Shown here piece after piece: positions 47,501-57,404 of a DNA stretch of 64,000 nt. A model generated the notes under the pieces. That model worked only from the letters and a program-made list of their open reading frames with translations, did no database searches and was not told where the DNA came from. This DNA comes from Notospermus geniculatus (lineage: Eukaryota > Nemertea > Pilidiophora > Heteronemertea > Lineidae). The DNA is taken from positions 289,367 to 353,366 of the forward strand of contig NMRB01000243.1 in the NCBI GenBank assembly GCA_002633025.1, read 5' to 3'. The position numbers and the translations under genes were made by a program. Each line of letters starts with the position of its first letter. The first letter of the stretch is position 1.

Positions 47501-50500
47501 GATTCCAGGCCAAGTTACCACTTGGACTTGCGATTCTCATCTGGTCAGCAAGGGTAAAGTGAGCGCTGAAAGATCTGCTCCTTGTCACCGTGTTCCCCAG
47601 AAAGTTTCTCGAGAGACTGTGGGGTAATAACATGAAGCGCTTTGAATCTCTATTACAGTGAAAAGCATTAGCTTCATTATCATTATTAGAGATGAAAGGA
47701 TGACAGCCAAGCACTGACTCAACACTCCATCATAACAAATCGTTCAGGCATTCCATTCTCATTGCATGTACATGTAGGATAAAATCACACCCACCGAGAG
47801 CTAGACGACACTTCATTTCTGCAACTTCCTATCGTTTAACAAAATGTTTATTTATTAGACTCTCACTCAGTGAAAGCAACACAGTCATTAAGCAAATACG
47901 CTTGAGGATAGAAACGATTATTAAGTGCTTTTTCAACAGCACAGAAAGCTCATCAGACAAACAAGGGGTTGTTTTCTGTTTTTTGAGGAACTTGAATGGA
48001 TCATCCAGTATGTCTCAGAGACCTGCCAACCCCTAAATACCCCTCTCAGTATTTTGCCCCTGAATTTCAGGGTTTTTCAGTATTTTTGAGGGGTCTCTCA
48101 GTAATGCTTTGATCACTAATAGCAAACGTTTTCCAGCACTTTCACTGTACTCCCAATTGCTGTCTGTGAAGTGTAAAGAAAGAAGAGACTCTCTTCTTTC
48201 TATGACATATAGGCCTACGATTTTTTAACCAGTTCAGTGCTGGCAGTATTGGCTGTACAATACCCGAGTTATATCTACAAGTAGGCCATTTTAGAGCGGC
48301 GGTACCCCGTGCGACCGAAAGGGGGCGTCGCTGTGCCCTTTTTTAACCCCCTAGGGCACCGCTGTGCCCCTAAAAAACATTTTTTTTACGTTTTAGTACT
48401 TCCCAGACCCTCTGCCATGGTCCCTTTTGGTCGTATCACCTTAGATTGGCTGCTGACTGGAGTTACAGTATAAAGTTTAACTGACAAGCCTCTCAAACTC
48501 CGTTAGTATAGTAGAAATGTCGCGAATAAAAAGTGCCCTTTTCTATATTCTAGGTTGAAGTGCCCTTTTCACAAAGTTTGCACCGTGCCCTTCTGAAATC
48601 CTAGATATAACCCTGAATATGCGAGGAGACTGCAAACCAGGACAACGCCGTCATTACCATGACATTTGTAGAAATGCATCATTCATGACGTACTTGAAAC
48701 AAAGATCATGACATAACCTTCTGCACTCCTGCGTCATGATGTGCTGTCCCTTGGGAGTCAGCAGTGAACTGGTTATCTGTAGGCTACACACTTCCGCGAC
48801 ATTCTCAAACATTATACATTACGACAACAAATGACAATAATACAATCCAATGAATCCCACAGCCTGATGTCTTCAGTAATTACCGTAATAACTGTCACTT
48901 TGTCAGAATCATCGACAACACACTAATCAATATCTTATTCGTGAACACGTTCTACTGCTGGTACTCGATCACTCAAAATCAATAAGCTGATGTGACACAC
49001 ACAACTCAATACTGACAATAGGCCTAGTGACAGTTATTTTTATCTGTTTATTGCCATTCCACCGCTACTGAGAATAAATTGAGCGTGATGCTCAGCATGC
49101 ATTTCAGCTGGGACCGGAGTTAGGCCTAGGCTAACAAAAGAAATTTCACAATCACAGTGTACGTGTAAAGGGGCTGGAGGAAGAACGCTCCCATGTCCAA
49201 AGTGTGCATATCTCAGAAAGTATGGGTCTGATTAAAATAAAATTCGCAGTGGTGATACTTGAATCTGAAAGATTAACAATCACCATGAAGAGAAGTAGTA
49301 ATATTATGTAACAGTGGCTAAGACAATAACGCACGGTAGCGTTGCTATGATGCGCTTTGGGTAAATCTGTGACGTCATCGTGACGTCATCAAATCATAAG
49401 TTTGAAATTAAATCTAAAGGGGCTGGAGGAAGAACGCTCCCATGTCCAAAGTGTGCATATCTCAGAAAGTATGGGTCTGATTTAAATAAAATTCGCAGTG
49501 GTGATACTTGAATCTGAAAGATTAACAATCACCATGAAGAGAAGTAGTAATATTATGTAACAGTGGCTAAGGCAATGCATTTTGATACTTGAAATAAATC
49601 CTATTGTATACTCTTGAAACTCCTAAAAATGGTCATAACAGCAGGTCTAGACCAATGGTAACTGATTAGGCCTATTCTATCAAGAATAATGCCCACCACA
49701 TTCACGAAAAATGAGATAATTACTTGACAATTAGACTGGACTACTAAAGTTGGGGGCACTCACTCTAGGTAGGAGCCAGATCTCCTAACAATATGACATT
49801 GGCCCCAATGGTGTGTTGCAATATGATTAGGCCTATTCCTGGGGGTCTATTACCTAATGCAATTTGCCCCAGCGGTTACAAAACGTGCCCTGCTAACGGA
49901 CGACGACGGACGACGGACGCCACGTGATGGCTATAGCTCACGAGTGAGCTAAAAATGAAAAGACAGGTTGCCCGACTGGGCATGTAGGCTCCAGAGAATT
50001 TTTCACGCCCTGGGGTAATAACGTGAAGCAGTTTGAATCTCTATTAAGTGGGGTTCATTGGTGCACGGATCCGGTCTGTTTTCAGTCCGTTTGCCCCTAC
50101 ATGTAGTTTTCCGGATGCAACAACGCAAATGTTCATTTGATCTATTTTTTACGGACCTGAATCGGACAAAATCCGTCGGTGTGCCAATGAACCCTGCTTC
50201 TTAGTCTATTTTTGGTGAAAAGCATTAGCTTCATTATCATTATTAAAGATGAAAGGATGACAGCCAAGCACTGATTCAACACTCCATCATAACAAATCGT
50301 TCAGGCATTCTATTCTCATTACATTGGGGTAAAATCGCACCCACCGAGAGCTAGATGACACTTCACATTTCTGCAACTTCCTGTCGTTAAACAAAATGTT
50401 TATTTATTAGACTCTCACTCAGTGAAAGCAACATCAGTCATTAAGCAAATACGCTTGCGGATAGAAACAATTATTAAGTCCTTTTTCAACAGCACAGAAA

Positions 50501-52776
50501 GCCCATCAGACAAACAAGGGGTTGTTTTCTGTTTTTTGAGGAACAAATGGATCATCCAGTCTGTCTCTTCTTTCTATGACATATAGGCCTACGATTTTTT
50601 AACCAGTTCAGTGCTGGCAGTAATTGGCTGTACAATACCAGAGTTATATCTACATGTAGGCCATTTTAGAGCGGCAGTACGCCGTGTCGCCTAAAGAGGG
50701 CGTCGCTGTGCCCTTTTTTAACCCCCTAGGGCGCCGCTGTGCCCCTAAAAAAATTTTTTTTACGTTTTAGTACTTCCCAGACCCTCTGCCATGGTCCCTT
50801 TTGGTCGTATCACCTTAGATTGGCTGCTGACTGGAGTTATAAAGTTTAACTGACAAGCCTCTCAAATTCCATTAGTATAGTAGAAATGTCGCGAATAAAA
50901 AGTGCCCTTCTCTAGGTTGAAGTGCCCTTTTCACAAAGTTTGCACCGTGCCCTTCTGAAATCCTAGATATAACCCTGAATACGTGAGGAGACTGCAAACC
51001 AGGACAATGCCGTCATTACCATGACATTTGTAGAAATGCATCATTCATGACGTACTCGAAACAAATATCATGACATAACCTTCGGCATTCCTGCGTCATG
51101 ATGTGCTGTCCCTCAGGAGTCAGCAGTGAACTGGTTATCTGTAGGTTACACACTTCCACGACATTCTCAAACATCATGCATTACGACAACAAATGACAAT
51201 AATACAATCCAATGAATCCCACAGCCTGATGTCTTCAGTAATTACGGTAATAACTGTCACTTTGTCAGAATCATCGACAACACACTAATCAATATCTTAT
51301 TCGTGAACACGTTCTACTGCTGGTACTCGATCACTCAAAATCAATAAGCTGTTGTGACACACACAACTCAATAGGCCTAGTGACAGTTATTTTTATCTGT
51401 TTATTTCCATTCCACCGGTACTGAGAATAAATTGAGCGTGATGCTCGGCATGCATTTCAGCTGGGACTGGAGTTAGGCCTAGGCTATAGATCGATCCCAT
51501 CAATTGGGCCAAATGGAAAAAAATGAGACTTTTACATGATTTATGTGAGATAAAATGTTTTCTTATTGTTGACTTGAGGGCCAATGTTTGCATTTGACAA
51601 AACGGCATGCATGACGTCATGGGATTGGAAGTCACATGGCGCGCAGTGTTGTGAACGCCGTCACGTCATGCTGCCAGAGGACCATGTGCGGACTTGAAAT
51701 CGACGAAAATCTGCCAAAATTTGACATGAAAATCATTAATTTCTTCAGTATCGCCTCTTAGATTTTTAATGTCTGTACCAAAATGAGTTCGGACTGCAAG
51801 GGGCTTTCATGTGAATATCGTTTCTGGAAGAAAGTTTTACACTTCGTGGTTTTATGGAGCAATAAAGTTGAAAATGGGAAACTTTTAAACCCGTTCGGGA
51901 CTTTCTCCACGCGATATCACTAAGTTCTGATATGTGTTTTGTACCAAAATGTGATTAAGAGAATCTCTGAGCAATGCTCTTTCTTCTGATGTGCAGCTTT
52001 GGTAGTATATCGCTTGTTAGTATTTCATTCTCGGTGATTGAAAATGTGATGCATGTTTCATTTATGTAAACAAGGTCCCAATTGACGGGATCGATCTATA
52101 ACAAAAGAAATTTCACAATCACAGTGTACATGTAAATTTGTTGTAGGTTCAATGGCTAGGGCTTCGGGGTATCTGCTGGTCGTTTTGTTACACGGCCTTT
52201 TCGTTACAGTCAGCTCTTTACTATTGTTTCGTTACAGGGTGGTTGTTTCGTTCTGCTTTCGCTACCGAATTTATTGTGGCCAATAGGCCTACTGCGTTCT
52301 AACTTTAATTTCATTATACTTGCTTGTGTGAAACAATAAATTTGGTAGCGAAAGCATGCAACGAAACGACCAAACACGTCATGTAACGAAACGACCAAAC
52401 GGGCCATGAATGTATTGATGTAACGAAACGAGCAAACAATGTAAACGAACTGACTGTAACGAAAACGCTGTGGAACGAAACGACCGTAAACATGGTAAAC
52501 CAGCCGGCTAGCCCTACTAAGGCCTATGATCATATTCATGTGCAGGGTAGCAGGCCTACACTCAACAGTAAGATACAGACAGATGCGATGACAAAGTCTG
52601 AAATGAGACATACAGATGCAGAGACAGTGCCAAAACTTACCAAAAATGAACACAACTTTCGGTTTGCCTTCCAAGAGACGGACCTTGTTTTCTACCATAA
52701 TACTGACTTTGGGTTTACGGTTTTTTGAGCCCGTATTTTCGGGGGTGGCCTGGTCTTTACTCCCCCCACACCCCAT
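32581..52776 (-). CDS. acylated adenylate-kinase-like protein, 372 aa
   Basis: Exons in coding order: 52776-52641, 46459-46299, 45863-45690, 44856-44719, 41437-41248, 40515-40424, 32808-32581; all GT-AG with matching phase, stop TGA at 32583-32581. The protein starts MGCGGSK: Gly2 followed by Cys3 is the classic myristoylation plus palmitoylation signal, so membrane attachment is inferred. Residues about 40-52 read FIFGGPGSKKGR, an adenylate-kinase-like P-loop in which the usual GSGKGT has become GSKKGR: the lysine is kept, the small residue before it is lost. RWVLETMMNQMEREKG and YLIDLVPNLRFLLK (residues about 108-142) resemble the part of nucleotide kinases that carries the substrate-binding region and the Walker B strand. 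Residues 158-372 match no family I can name; SIIFVDESERF begins the last exon. Catalytic activity is uncertain. I do not recognise a gene symbol. Confidence 0.7.
33074..33214. repeat. foldback MITE
   Basis: Arms CAACCAGGGCCGACCACCAA, then GAAACTCCGATAGCAG, mirrored by CTGCTATCGGAGTTTCTTGG, then CGGTCGGCCCAGGTTG. About 140 bp in all, in intron 6 of the kinase-like gene, absent from the matching part of unit 2. Confidence 0.8.
33215..33320 (+). repeat. tRNA-derived SINE fragment
   Basis: AGCATGGTACAGCGGGAACA, then TGAGGTTCTAAGTTCAGTCC (B-box-like), then CTTCATGTGGTAGACAGGGA, the order seen at 45955-46090. Confidence 0.5.
34521..34612 (-). other. second copy of exon 6 of the kinase-like gene
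   Basis: Identical to 40424-40515 except one synonymous base (ATC or ATA for Ile), with intact acceptor (TTTTGCAG) and donor (GTAAGT). It lies in unit 1 of the large duplication. At 92 nt it cannot be spliced after the other copy without shifting the frame, so it is an alternative exon or a duplicated haplotype, not an extra exon. Confidence 0.85.
35000..35598. mobile_element. 599-bp element, ends CAGTGGAACCCCGG
   Basis: Ends CAGTGGAACCCCGGTAAC and GACCGGGGTTCCATG. The interior has repeated GGGGTGGTCGCGTTA words. Unit 2 lacks it: its sequence runs straight from TAGAGCTA to AATGCCATA at about 40890-40906, which proves a separate insertion or loss. Confidence 0.85.
36337..36735. mobile_element. 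MITE, ends AAGGCCACATAAAAAAAT
   Basis: Complete copy of the family at 23748-24088. In unit 1 the matching element is cut at about 28150 by the 145-bp repeat array. Confidence 0.75.
36861..37091. mobile_element. hAT-like MITE, ends CAGGGGCRTAGCTAGC
   Basis: Left CAGGGGCATAGCTAGC and right GCTAGCTACGCCCCTG. Unit 1 keeps its right half (29256-29397), and a reversed partial copy follows at 29801-29935, so 29398-29800 is flanked by inverted repeats. Confidence 0.7.
38360..38695. repeat. GTGAACACATGTTCAC cluster, second copy
   Basis: Duplicate of 30665-31060 with small deletions between the dyads. Confidence 0.85.
38730..38860. mobile_element. 131-bp Harbinger-type MITE at a proven insertion site
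   Basis: Ends AGGCCCGTTTCCACT and AGTGGAAACGGGCCT between TTA duplications (38727-38729, 38861-38863). Unit 1 has the empty site CTACTCTTATACATAAC near 31072. A 3-bp TTA duplication is typical of PIF/Harbinger. A related copy is at 61730-61847. Confidence 0.9.
38886..39087. mobile_element. MITE with TGTGACCCGCTCTGG ends, second copy
   Basis: Duplicate of 31103-31304. Confidence 0.85.
41600..41848. mobile_element. MITE of the ATAGAC family
   Basis: Ends ATAGACAATTCTCAAATTC and AATTTGAGAATGGTCTAT; third copy of the family at 18306 and 32136. It lies in intron 4 of the kinase-like gene, 163 bases from exon 5. Confidence 0.85.
42945..43060. repeat. 31-33-nt tandem repeat at the gap
   Basis: Four copies of a unit containing CATCTTCAACCATCAAGGGT, then TAATATCAG, running into the N gap. 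The true copy number is unknown. Confidence 0.9.
43061..43195. other. assembly gap, 135 N
   Basis: Unknown bases, following directly on the tandem repeat that probably broke the assembly. Confidence 1.
44054..44219. mobile_element. foldback MITE, GGGGCCGGCTGCACAAAA arms
   Basis: Left GCGCTAACTTGGTGTTGGCA and right AACACCAAGTTAGCGCTAAC are mirrored, as are the outer GGGGCC/GGCCCC ends. No coding capacity. Confidence 0.8.
44490..44697. mobile_element. MITE, ends AAGGGGCTGTTCGTTTT
   Basis: Close copy of 20432-20632. It ends 21 bases from the exon 4 donor of the kinase-like gene, so it forms the first part of that intron. Confidence 0.85.
45358..45477. repeat. foldback element
   Basis: AGTGAGGTTTCGCAAGTGCC and its near-complement 120 bp away; the centre contains ATCTATTGTGTGGGTATACC with its own mirror. 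It lies in intron 3 of the kinase-like gene. Confidence 0.8.
45955..46131 (+). repeat. SINE with a 35-nt tandem duplication
   Basis: A tRNA-like head with B box CCAGGTTCAATCCC, then two consecutive copies of a 35-nt block containing CGGAGGTTTTTCCAGGCACT. It lies in intron 2 of the kinase-like gene. Confidence 0.6.
47390..47680 (+). repeat. full-length SINE, sense
   Basis: The head, GCGATGGCGTTGCTAGAGCA, fits a tRNA A box, and GGGTCTGATTCCAGGC a B box. The tail, GGGGTAATAACATGAAGCGC, then TTTGAATCTCTATTA, is shared by at least three other copies. Confidence 0.7.
47620..49165. repeat. duplicated block, copy 1
   Basis: Matches 50011-52135 once the inserts at 50051-50194 and 51487-52098 are removed. 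It starts in the SINE tail and ends near ATCACAGTGTACGTGTAAA. Copy 1 has about 160 extra bases around 48000-48170. Confidence 0.85.
49166..49577. repeat. 162-bp direct duplication, 250-bp period
   Basis: GGGGCTGGAGGAAGAACGCT through CAGTGGCTAAGRCAAT occurs at 49169 and again at 49419 with one or two differences. Confidence 0.9.
49880..49955. mobile_element. TTTTAGCTCAC element, inverted end
   Basis: CGGACGACGACGGACGACGG, then GGCTATAGCTCACGAGTGAGCT: the mirror image of the fragment at 26535. Confidence 0.6.
50051..50194. mobile_element. 144-bp MITE, ends GGGTTCATTGG
   Basis: Ends GGGTTCATTGGTGCACGGAT and ATCCGTCGGTGTGCCAATGA, then ACCC. Absent from copy 1, which reads TCTATTACAGTGAAAAGC at the same place. 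Confidence 0.8.
51487..52098. mobile_element. 612-bp element at a proven TA insertion site
   Basis: Ends TAGATCGATCCC and GGGATCGATCTA between TA duplications (51485-51486, 52099-52100). The empty site AGGCTAACAAAAG is in copy 1 near 49128-49140. No convincing frame inside. Confidence 0.9.
52178..52485. mobile_element. MITE full of AACGAAACGACC words
   Basis: TTTTCGTTACAGTCAG and CTGACTGTAACGAAAA are perfect mirrors, extended outward by GGTCGTTT. Seven or more ACGAAACGA words lie between. It ends 155 bases past the exon 1 donor of the kinase-like gene. Confidence 0.8.
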
Positions 52777-53958
52777 TCCCGTATTTCCAATTCTAGGGCC
52801 ACATTCACTTGATTATCTTGGTCATTTTCACAGCACAGTTTTGCTGTCAAACATTGACACATCACATGCATGCATGCATGTGCATGAGCATTTTGGTTCC
52901 CTCAGTCACCGCTAGGTTGAAAGGTCACCTTTCAACCTAGCGGTGACTGAGGGAACCAAAATGGTGCATGAGCTGTCAGGTGGGGTGGTTGTATTGTCAG
53001 AATCGAATCGGAACGAACCATCCCTATGCACATTCTTAAAAAACACATCACGATAAAAACATATCAGTATCAACATGATAAAATAATGTTCAACTGTGAA
53101 AAATTACACAAAACATAAATGTAACTGCTTATTTTTCATTTTTGTCGGTGATTCTTTGTTCCGATTTCGTCTTCCACTTAGAAACACCCCAACTGTTCTT
53201 TGCTTGTGTCAAAAGGCGGCGCCACTGAAGCATACGGAGTGAGAACGAAAATTTCCACAAAATACACTAAAATCTGTCACACAAAGGGTAGAATAAATAT
53301 GAAACTTACAGATAACGAATTTTTGTAACTAGGCCTATTCATTTGGAAGGGATCTGTTGTAAAAATGATGTTATTTTCTGCCTAAACCCTGGTGTAAAAC
53401 ACCGACCATCCATTCCATGTGTGTGCGCAGGTGCACGCACGTACATCCTCTGTGTACATAGTAGTGTACATGCATGCATGCACATTTCACTTCAATAGTA
53501 GGCCTAGGCCTAGGGCTAATTGCTCTGTGTCTGTGCTGGTGCCGACCCCACAGTTGTGCTGATCACATGATGGTCAGGGACAATAATGCAGCAGCAAACA
53601 TCGGTGATCAGTCATGACGTCATAGATAGTCGAGCGCGAGGTACATGTAGGCCTGCCCTAGGCTAGGGCCTAGGTAGGGCAGGCCTACTAACTAGGCCTA
53701 GACCTACATAGACTGGAGGGGAGGGCAGGCCGTACCGTACCAGCCAGGCTTACGACTCGGGAGGCTTACGGTAGGCCTATACTATAGGCCCAGTTTTGAT
53801 TTGATTGCTGACAGACAAGTGACATGGCTGATGAAGGATCATCACGACAATAATGCGAGGTGCCGTATTAATCGCTAATTTTTATTTTCAGGAATATTCT
53901 GAGGGCTAAACATAATTTAAATTGAATCAATCAGTGCCAGTGGTAATCCACCCTTGCC
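52777..53958. promoter_or_regulatory. shared upstream region of the kinase-like gene and SF3A2
   Basis: The two start codons face away from each other across 1,182 bp. The interval holds a palindromic CRE-type site TGACGTCA at 53615-53622, a hairpin at 52891-52961, an AGGCCTA-rich stretch with an inverted repeat (TAGGCCTGCCCTA against AGGGCAGGCCTA, 53650-53690), and an acceptor-like TTTTCAG before 53892 that may end an untranslated first exon of SF3A2. No TATA box stands out. A bidirectional promoter is inferred. Confidence 0.45.
52891..52961. repeat. perfect 35-bp inverted repeat
   Basis: TTTTGGTTCCCTCAGTCACC starts an arm of 35 bases repeated exactly in reverse complement, with a single C at 52926 between. 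It lies 115 bases upstream of the kinase-like start codon. Confidence 0.95.
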
Positions 53959-56323
53959 ATGGATTTTCAAAACAGAGCAGGAGGGAAGACAGGCACTGGT
54001 GGTGTTGCCTCTGCTTCTGAATCCAATCGTGATCGAAGGGAGCGACTCCGCCAGCTGGCCTTGGAGACCATCGACATAAATAAGGTGAGAATAGGAAATG
54101 ATTGGACTGGTGCCAGTTTCCTGCTACAGGCTACAGGATGTAAATTTTCATTGTGAAATGACCATTTCCTTGTAAGACTGGATCATTGATATTATCATAA
54201 TCCACGTTTGTATTCAACAACTGCGAGTAGTCAAGTGTGAATTGAATTTTCAGAACCCTCTATTTTCTTAATGTTGATGTGTTCATTCCTTTTTTCAGGA
54301 TCCATATTTCATGAAAAACCATCTGGGTTCGTATGAATGTAAATTATGCTTGACACTTCACAATAATGAAGGCAGCTATTTGGCACACACGCAGGGAAAG
54401 AAACATCAAGCAAATCTGTGAGTAATGTTGGTGGATGTTACGGATACTGACTGCAGTGTACTCTCTCTTGTAATACCAATATGAAGGTGGCTCAGCCAAA
54501 CAGTCTTACAGTGCTCCAATTCACTGTGGTAGAGGGCGTCACTAAAAATTTCTATGTCCCATAAATTCCTGAGACATTCATCAACCATTCAAGGTGAAGC
54601 ATAATGAATTCAGAAGAATACTGTAATAAATTTAAAGAAGAGAACATTTTAACTCGTTTCATTTCCCCAGGGCTCGTCGAGCTGCCAAGGAGGCAAAAGA
54701 ATCTCCTGCCCAACCTGCTCCTGAAAAGCCAAGAGTTGATATCAAAAAGTTTGTCAAGATTGGAAGGCCAGGTTACAAAGGTAAGAAAGATAAAGATAGT
54801 AATAATTCTGGGTGGTGTCCACACTATTTGGGATGATTGATGTTAAAAAATTCTCTTGTTCAGTCTTTCATGATTAAATCTTCTTTTTCAGTTACAAAGC
54901 AGAGAGACCCTGAGACAGGGCAGCAGAGTTTACTCTATCAGGTGAGTGTCAGATAACTCTAGCATGTATGGTGTTTGTCATTCATTCATACGCAAGTATA
55001 ATCCTTTCCAGATACCTAAGGCAAATGGTACTAGGTTGAACTCTGCAATGTTACACGACCCTGTTCACTATTTTGACGAGCTATTGCACAATACTTGACA
55101 AGCTGAAGTTTATAATGCATGTCACCTTGCCTATTGGCTGTGTTTGTGGTCAAGCTGTTGGTAATAGACTAACCAAAACTGACAAGGTTAGCCAAGTGCG
55201 TTTTGCCTTAGGTATCTGGAAAGGACTATATCATATTTTGAGAAATGTGGTACATCTGGTGTCATGCCGTTTTATGGCATTGCCATGACTTAATAGACTG
55301 CAGTATTGTAAATAATTCAAAGTTGTGAACTTGAAGATGTAAGTGTTATCTCTTCATTCAGATCGATTATCCAGAGATAGTGGATGGAATCGCCCCAAAA
55401 CATCGTTTTATGTCGGCATATGAGCAGAAGGTGGAGCCACCAGACAGAAAATGGCAGTATTTGTTGTTTGCTGCAGAACCGTATGAAACAATTGCATTTA
55501 AGGTAGGATTGCGTTAAAGATACATTAAAGAACCCTCGCGTACCTAGTAGTCAGTTCTTCCTCTATATATATTGAGCTTCCATTCATTGCCTTATATGTA
55601 AATATTTTTTGAGCTCACTGAGATGAGATTGTTGCATAAAAAAATTTCAACATTTGAATGTGCTCCATGTTGTTTCTTGCAGGTCCCTAGCCGAGAGGTT
55701 GACAAAGACCCGAAAAAATTATGGACGCACTGGAATCGGGAAACTAAGCAGGTAAGAAAACACATCAGTCCATTCCACCAAGTAACAACTGTTGGTGGCA
55801 AAAATAATTTTAGTGAGTCACAGTGTTTCCCTCCCCGTGTTGCCTTCGAGTACCGGTAGGTATCATGTTGGCAACATTCATTTAAGTGATCTTGAGAATC
55901 TGTGCATTTGTTTTCTTTTGATTTGGTTACATGAGGACTTCATTTTCATTTCAGTTTTTCCTGCAATTTGCCTTCAAGATCGATCCCAAACTGCTCGCCC
56001 AACAGCAAGACCAACAACGTGAACGTCACCAACAACAGAAACAGATGAATGAGCAGATGCAGCCACCTCCGCTTGTACCTCCGCCACCAGTGCCCATTGG
56101 GATACCACCCCCGCCCCCTATGGGCATGCACCAACCATCCCACATGTCCCATATGCGTCCGCCTCCTCCTCCCCCTGCCCCGCCAGGTGGTGTTCCACCA
56201 CCACCTCCAACTGTGCCTCCTGGAACGTCACCGAGTAATGTACCGCCACCAGTTCCTCCACCTCCGGCACCTCCATCGATGCCCAGTGTTCCACCACCTC
56301 CACCTCCTCCCCTGGATCAATAA
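53959..56323 (+). CDS. SF3A2: Splicing factor 3A subunit 2
   Basis: Exons 53959-54084, 54299-54417, 54671-54780, 54892-54941, 55362-55502, 55683-55751, 55955-56323; all phases fit; 327 residues to TAA. The start MDFQNRAGGKTGTGG is the near-invariant SF3A2 N-terminus. Residues 54-78 form the U1-type C2H2 zinc finger (Cys56, Cys59, His72, His78; YECKLCLTLHNNEGSYLAHT). Residues about 110-220 are the conserved core (VKIGRPGYKVTKQRD, HRFMSAYEQKVEPPDRKWQY, KLWTHWNRETKQFFLQF). The last exon ends in a proline-rich tail with short P-runs and MGM, HMSHM spacers, shorter than the human repeats. The protein joins SF3A1 and SF3A3 in SF3a, part of the 17S U2 snRNP, and acts in branch-site recognition in the nucleus. 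Confidence 0.97.
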
Positions 56324-56715
56324 GAAACTGTTAGGAAATAACTGGATGTCGAATTTTACAGGATTCTTGTTGGAAAAGGTTTTCTTGCACAGGTTGGCTC
56401 TCTATGGGCAATTCTGCCATAGAAAATTGTGGACAGTCTGGTTCACTGGTTAAGGTGTAAGCTGAAAAGAAACTAACAACGAATTGCCCATTGACAGCCA
56501 ACATGCATGAGGATGAGGAGTGCCTTCAGTCGCCTGGGCCCAACTGTTGACAGTGATCGGGATATACGCGTCTCTTCTCCTAAGCAGGGGTTACTACATG
56601 TAGTATTCAATATTGTCAGCTCAGAAATATCAACCATTGAATCTGTCATTCCAACATCAGATCTAATCTTGATGGACATGCTTTTAATTCAATAAAAATT
56701 GTAAAATAGTGCTAT
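56324..56715 (+). terminator. SF3A2 3' UTR and poly(A) signal
   Basis: AATAAA at 56691-56696 follows the stop by about 370 bases and is the first such hexamer downstream. Cleavage near 56715 is inferred. Confidence 0.65.
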
Positions 56716-57389
56716 ATTTGTTGTCATGTTAGTTGCTGGATTTTACCTTGGTGTAATTGTGCTTTGGTCAATTCAGAAAGTTTTCAAATCTTTAAAATCC
56801 GTTGAGTCATATCCAGTTCACATGTGTTCAAATCGAGGGTCGTATTCTAGAAGTTTCCTTAACTCGAAGGTTTACCTTTAGCTATTGTTTGCAGGACAGA
56901 ATACAAGTGGACCTTAGAGTTAAGGAGGCTTCTAGAATATGGACCCTAATATTACAAATTCTACCATTATACCATCTTCCCACAGTAGGAGTTTCAATCT
57001 CACTTATCCTCTTCATCTGCTCATACTTTTTTTATGAGTCTATAAAGAGGAGCGAGACCAAGGCCTTGCTATGGGAGGACGGCCTCCTCCAGTTTTCCAC
57101 CCTCAGCAGACACCCCTGCCAGGAAGTCGCCGAATAGGGTCATTTGTATTCATTTTGACCTCTGGTATCGGGATGTAGGACAGCATCCTTCAGTCCAAGG
57201 ATTGTCCTTAATAGACATGATAGAGAGGTTCCACTGCACAAGTATAAGGACACATCTGAAGAGATAAGACAAACAGTTTCAGTAGGAAATGGTGGGCAAT
57301 GGGGAAAAAGAGCCCAGTACCCACCAACAAAAGTAAAAGTCTTCCATCATGTCCATTAGAAATACAAACACAAAGACATGATTTGCCCA
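56716..57389. other. spacer between convergent genes
   Basis: Holds a diverged GGAACCTC-type MITE (57050-57235) and a mirrored pair near 56838-56945 (GTCGTATTCTAGAAGTTTCC, then CTTCTAGAATATGGACCCTA). No gene seen. Confidence 0.6.
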
Positions 57390-57404
57390 ATTGTCTGCAT
57401 TACC

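Larger units (their letters stand above)
50011..52135. repeat. duplicated block, copy 2
   Basis: Partner of 47620-49165, with the two inserted elements described separately. Confidence 0.85.
46460..52640. other. 6.2-kb intron 1 of the kinase-like gene
   Basis: Contains SINEs, a 1.5-kb duplicated block and several MITEs (listed separately). I see no exon or nested gene in it. Confidence 0.6.

Noticed and set aside
52210-52640. long extension of the kinase-like exon 1
   Set aside because: After FIFG the frame crosses a consensus GTAAGT donor and enters a MITE. Exon 2 continues the P-loop in the right phase.
55946-56303. minus-strand frames opposite the last SF3A2 exon
   Set aside because: Shadows of the proline-rich coding sequence.
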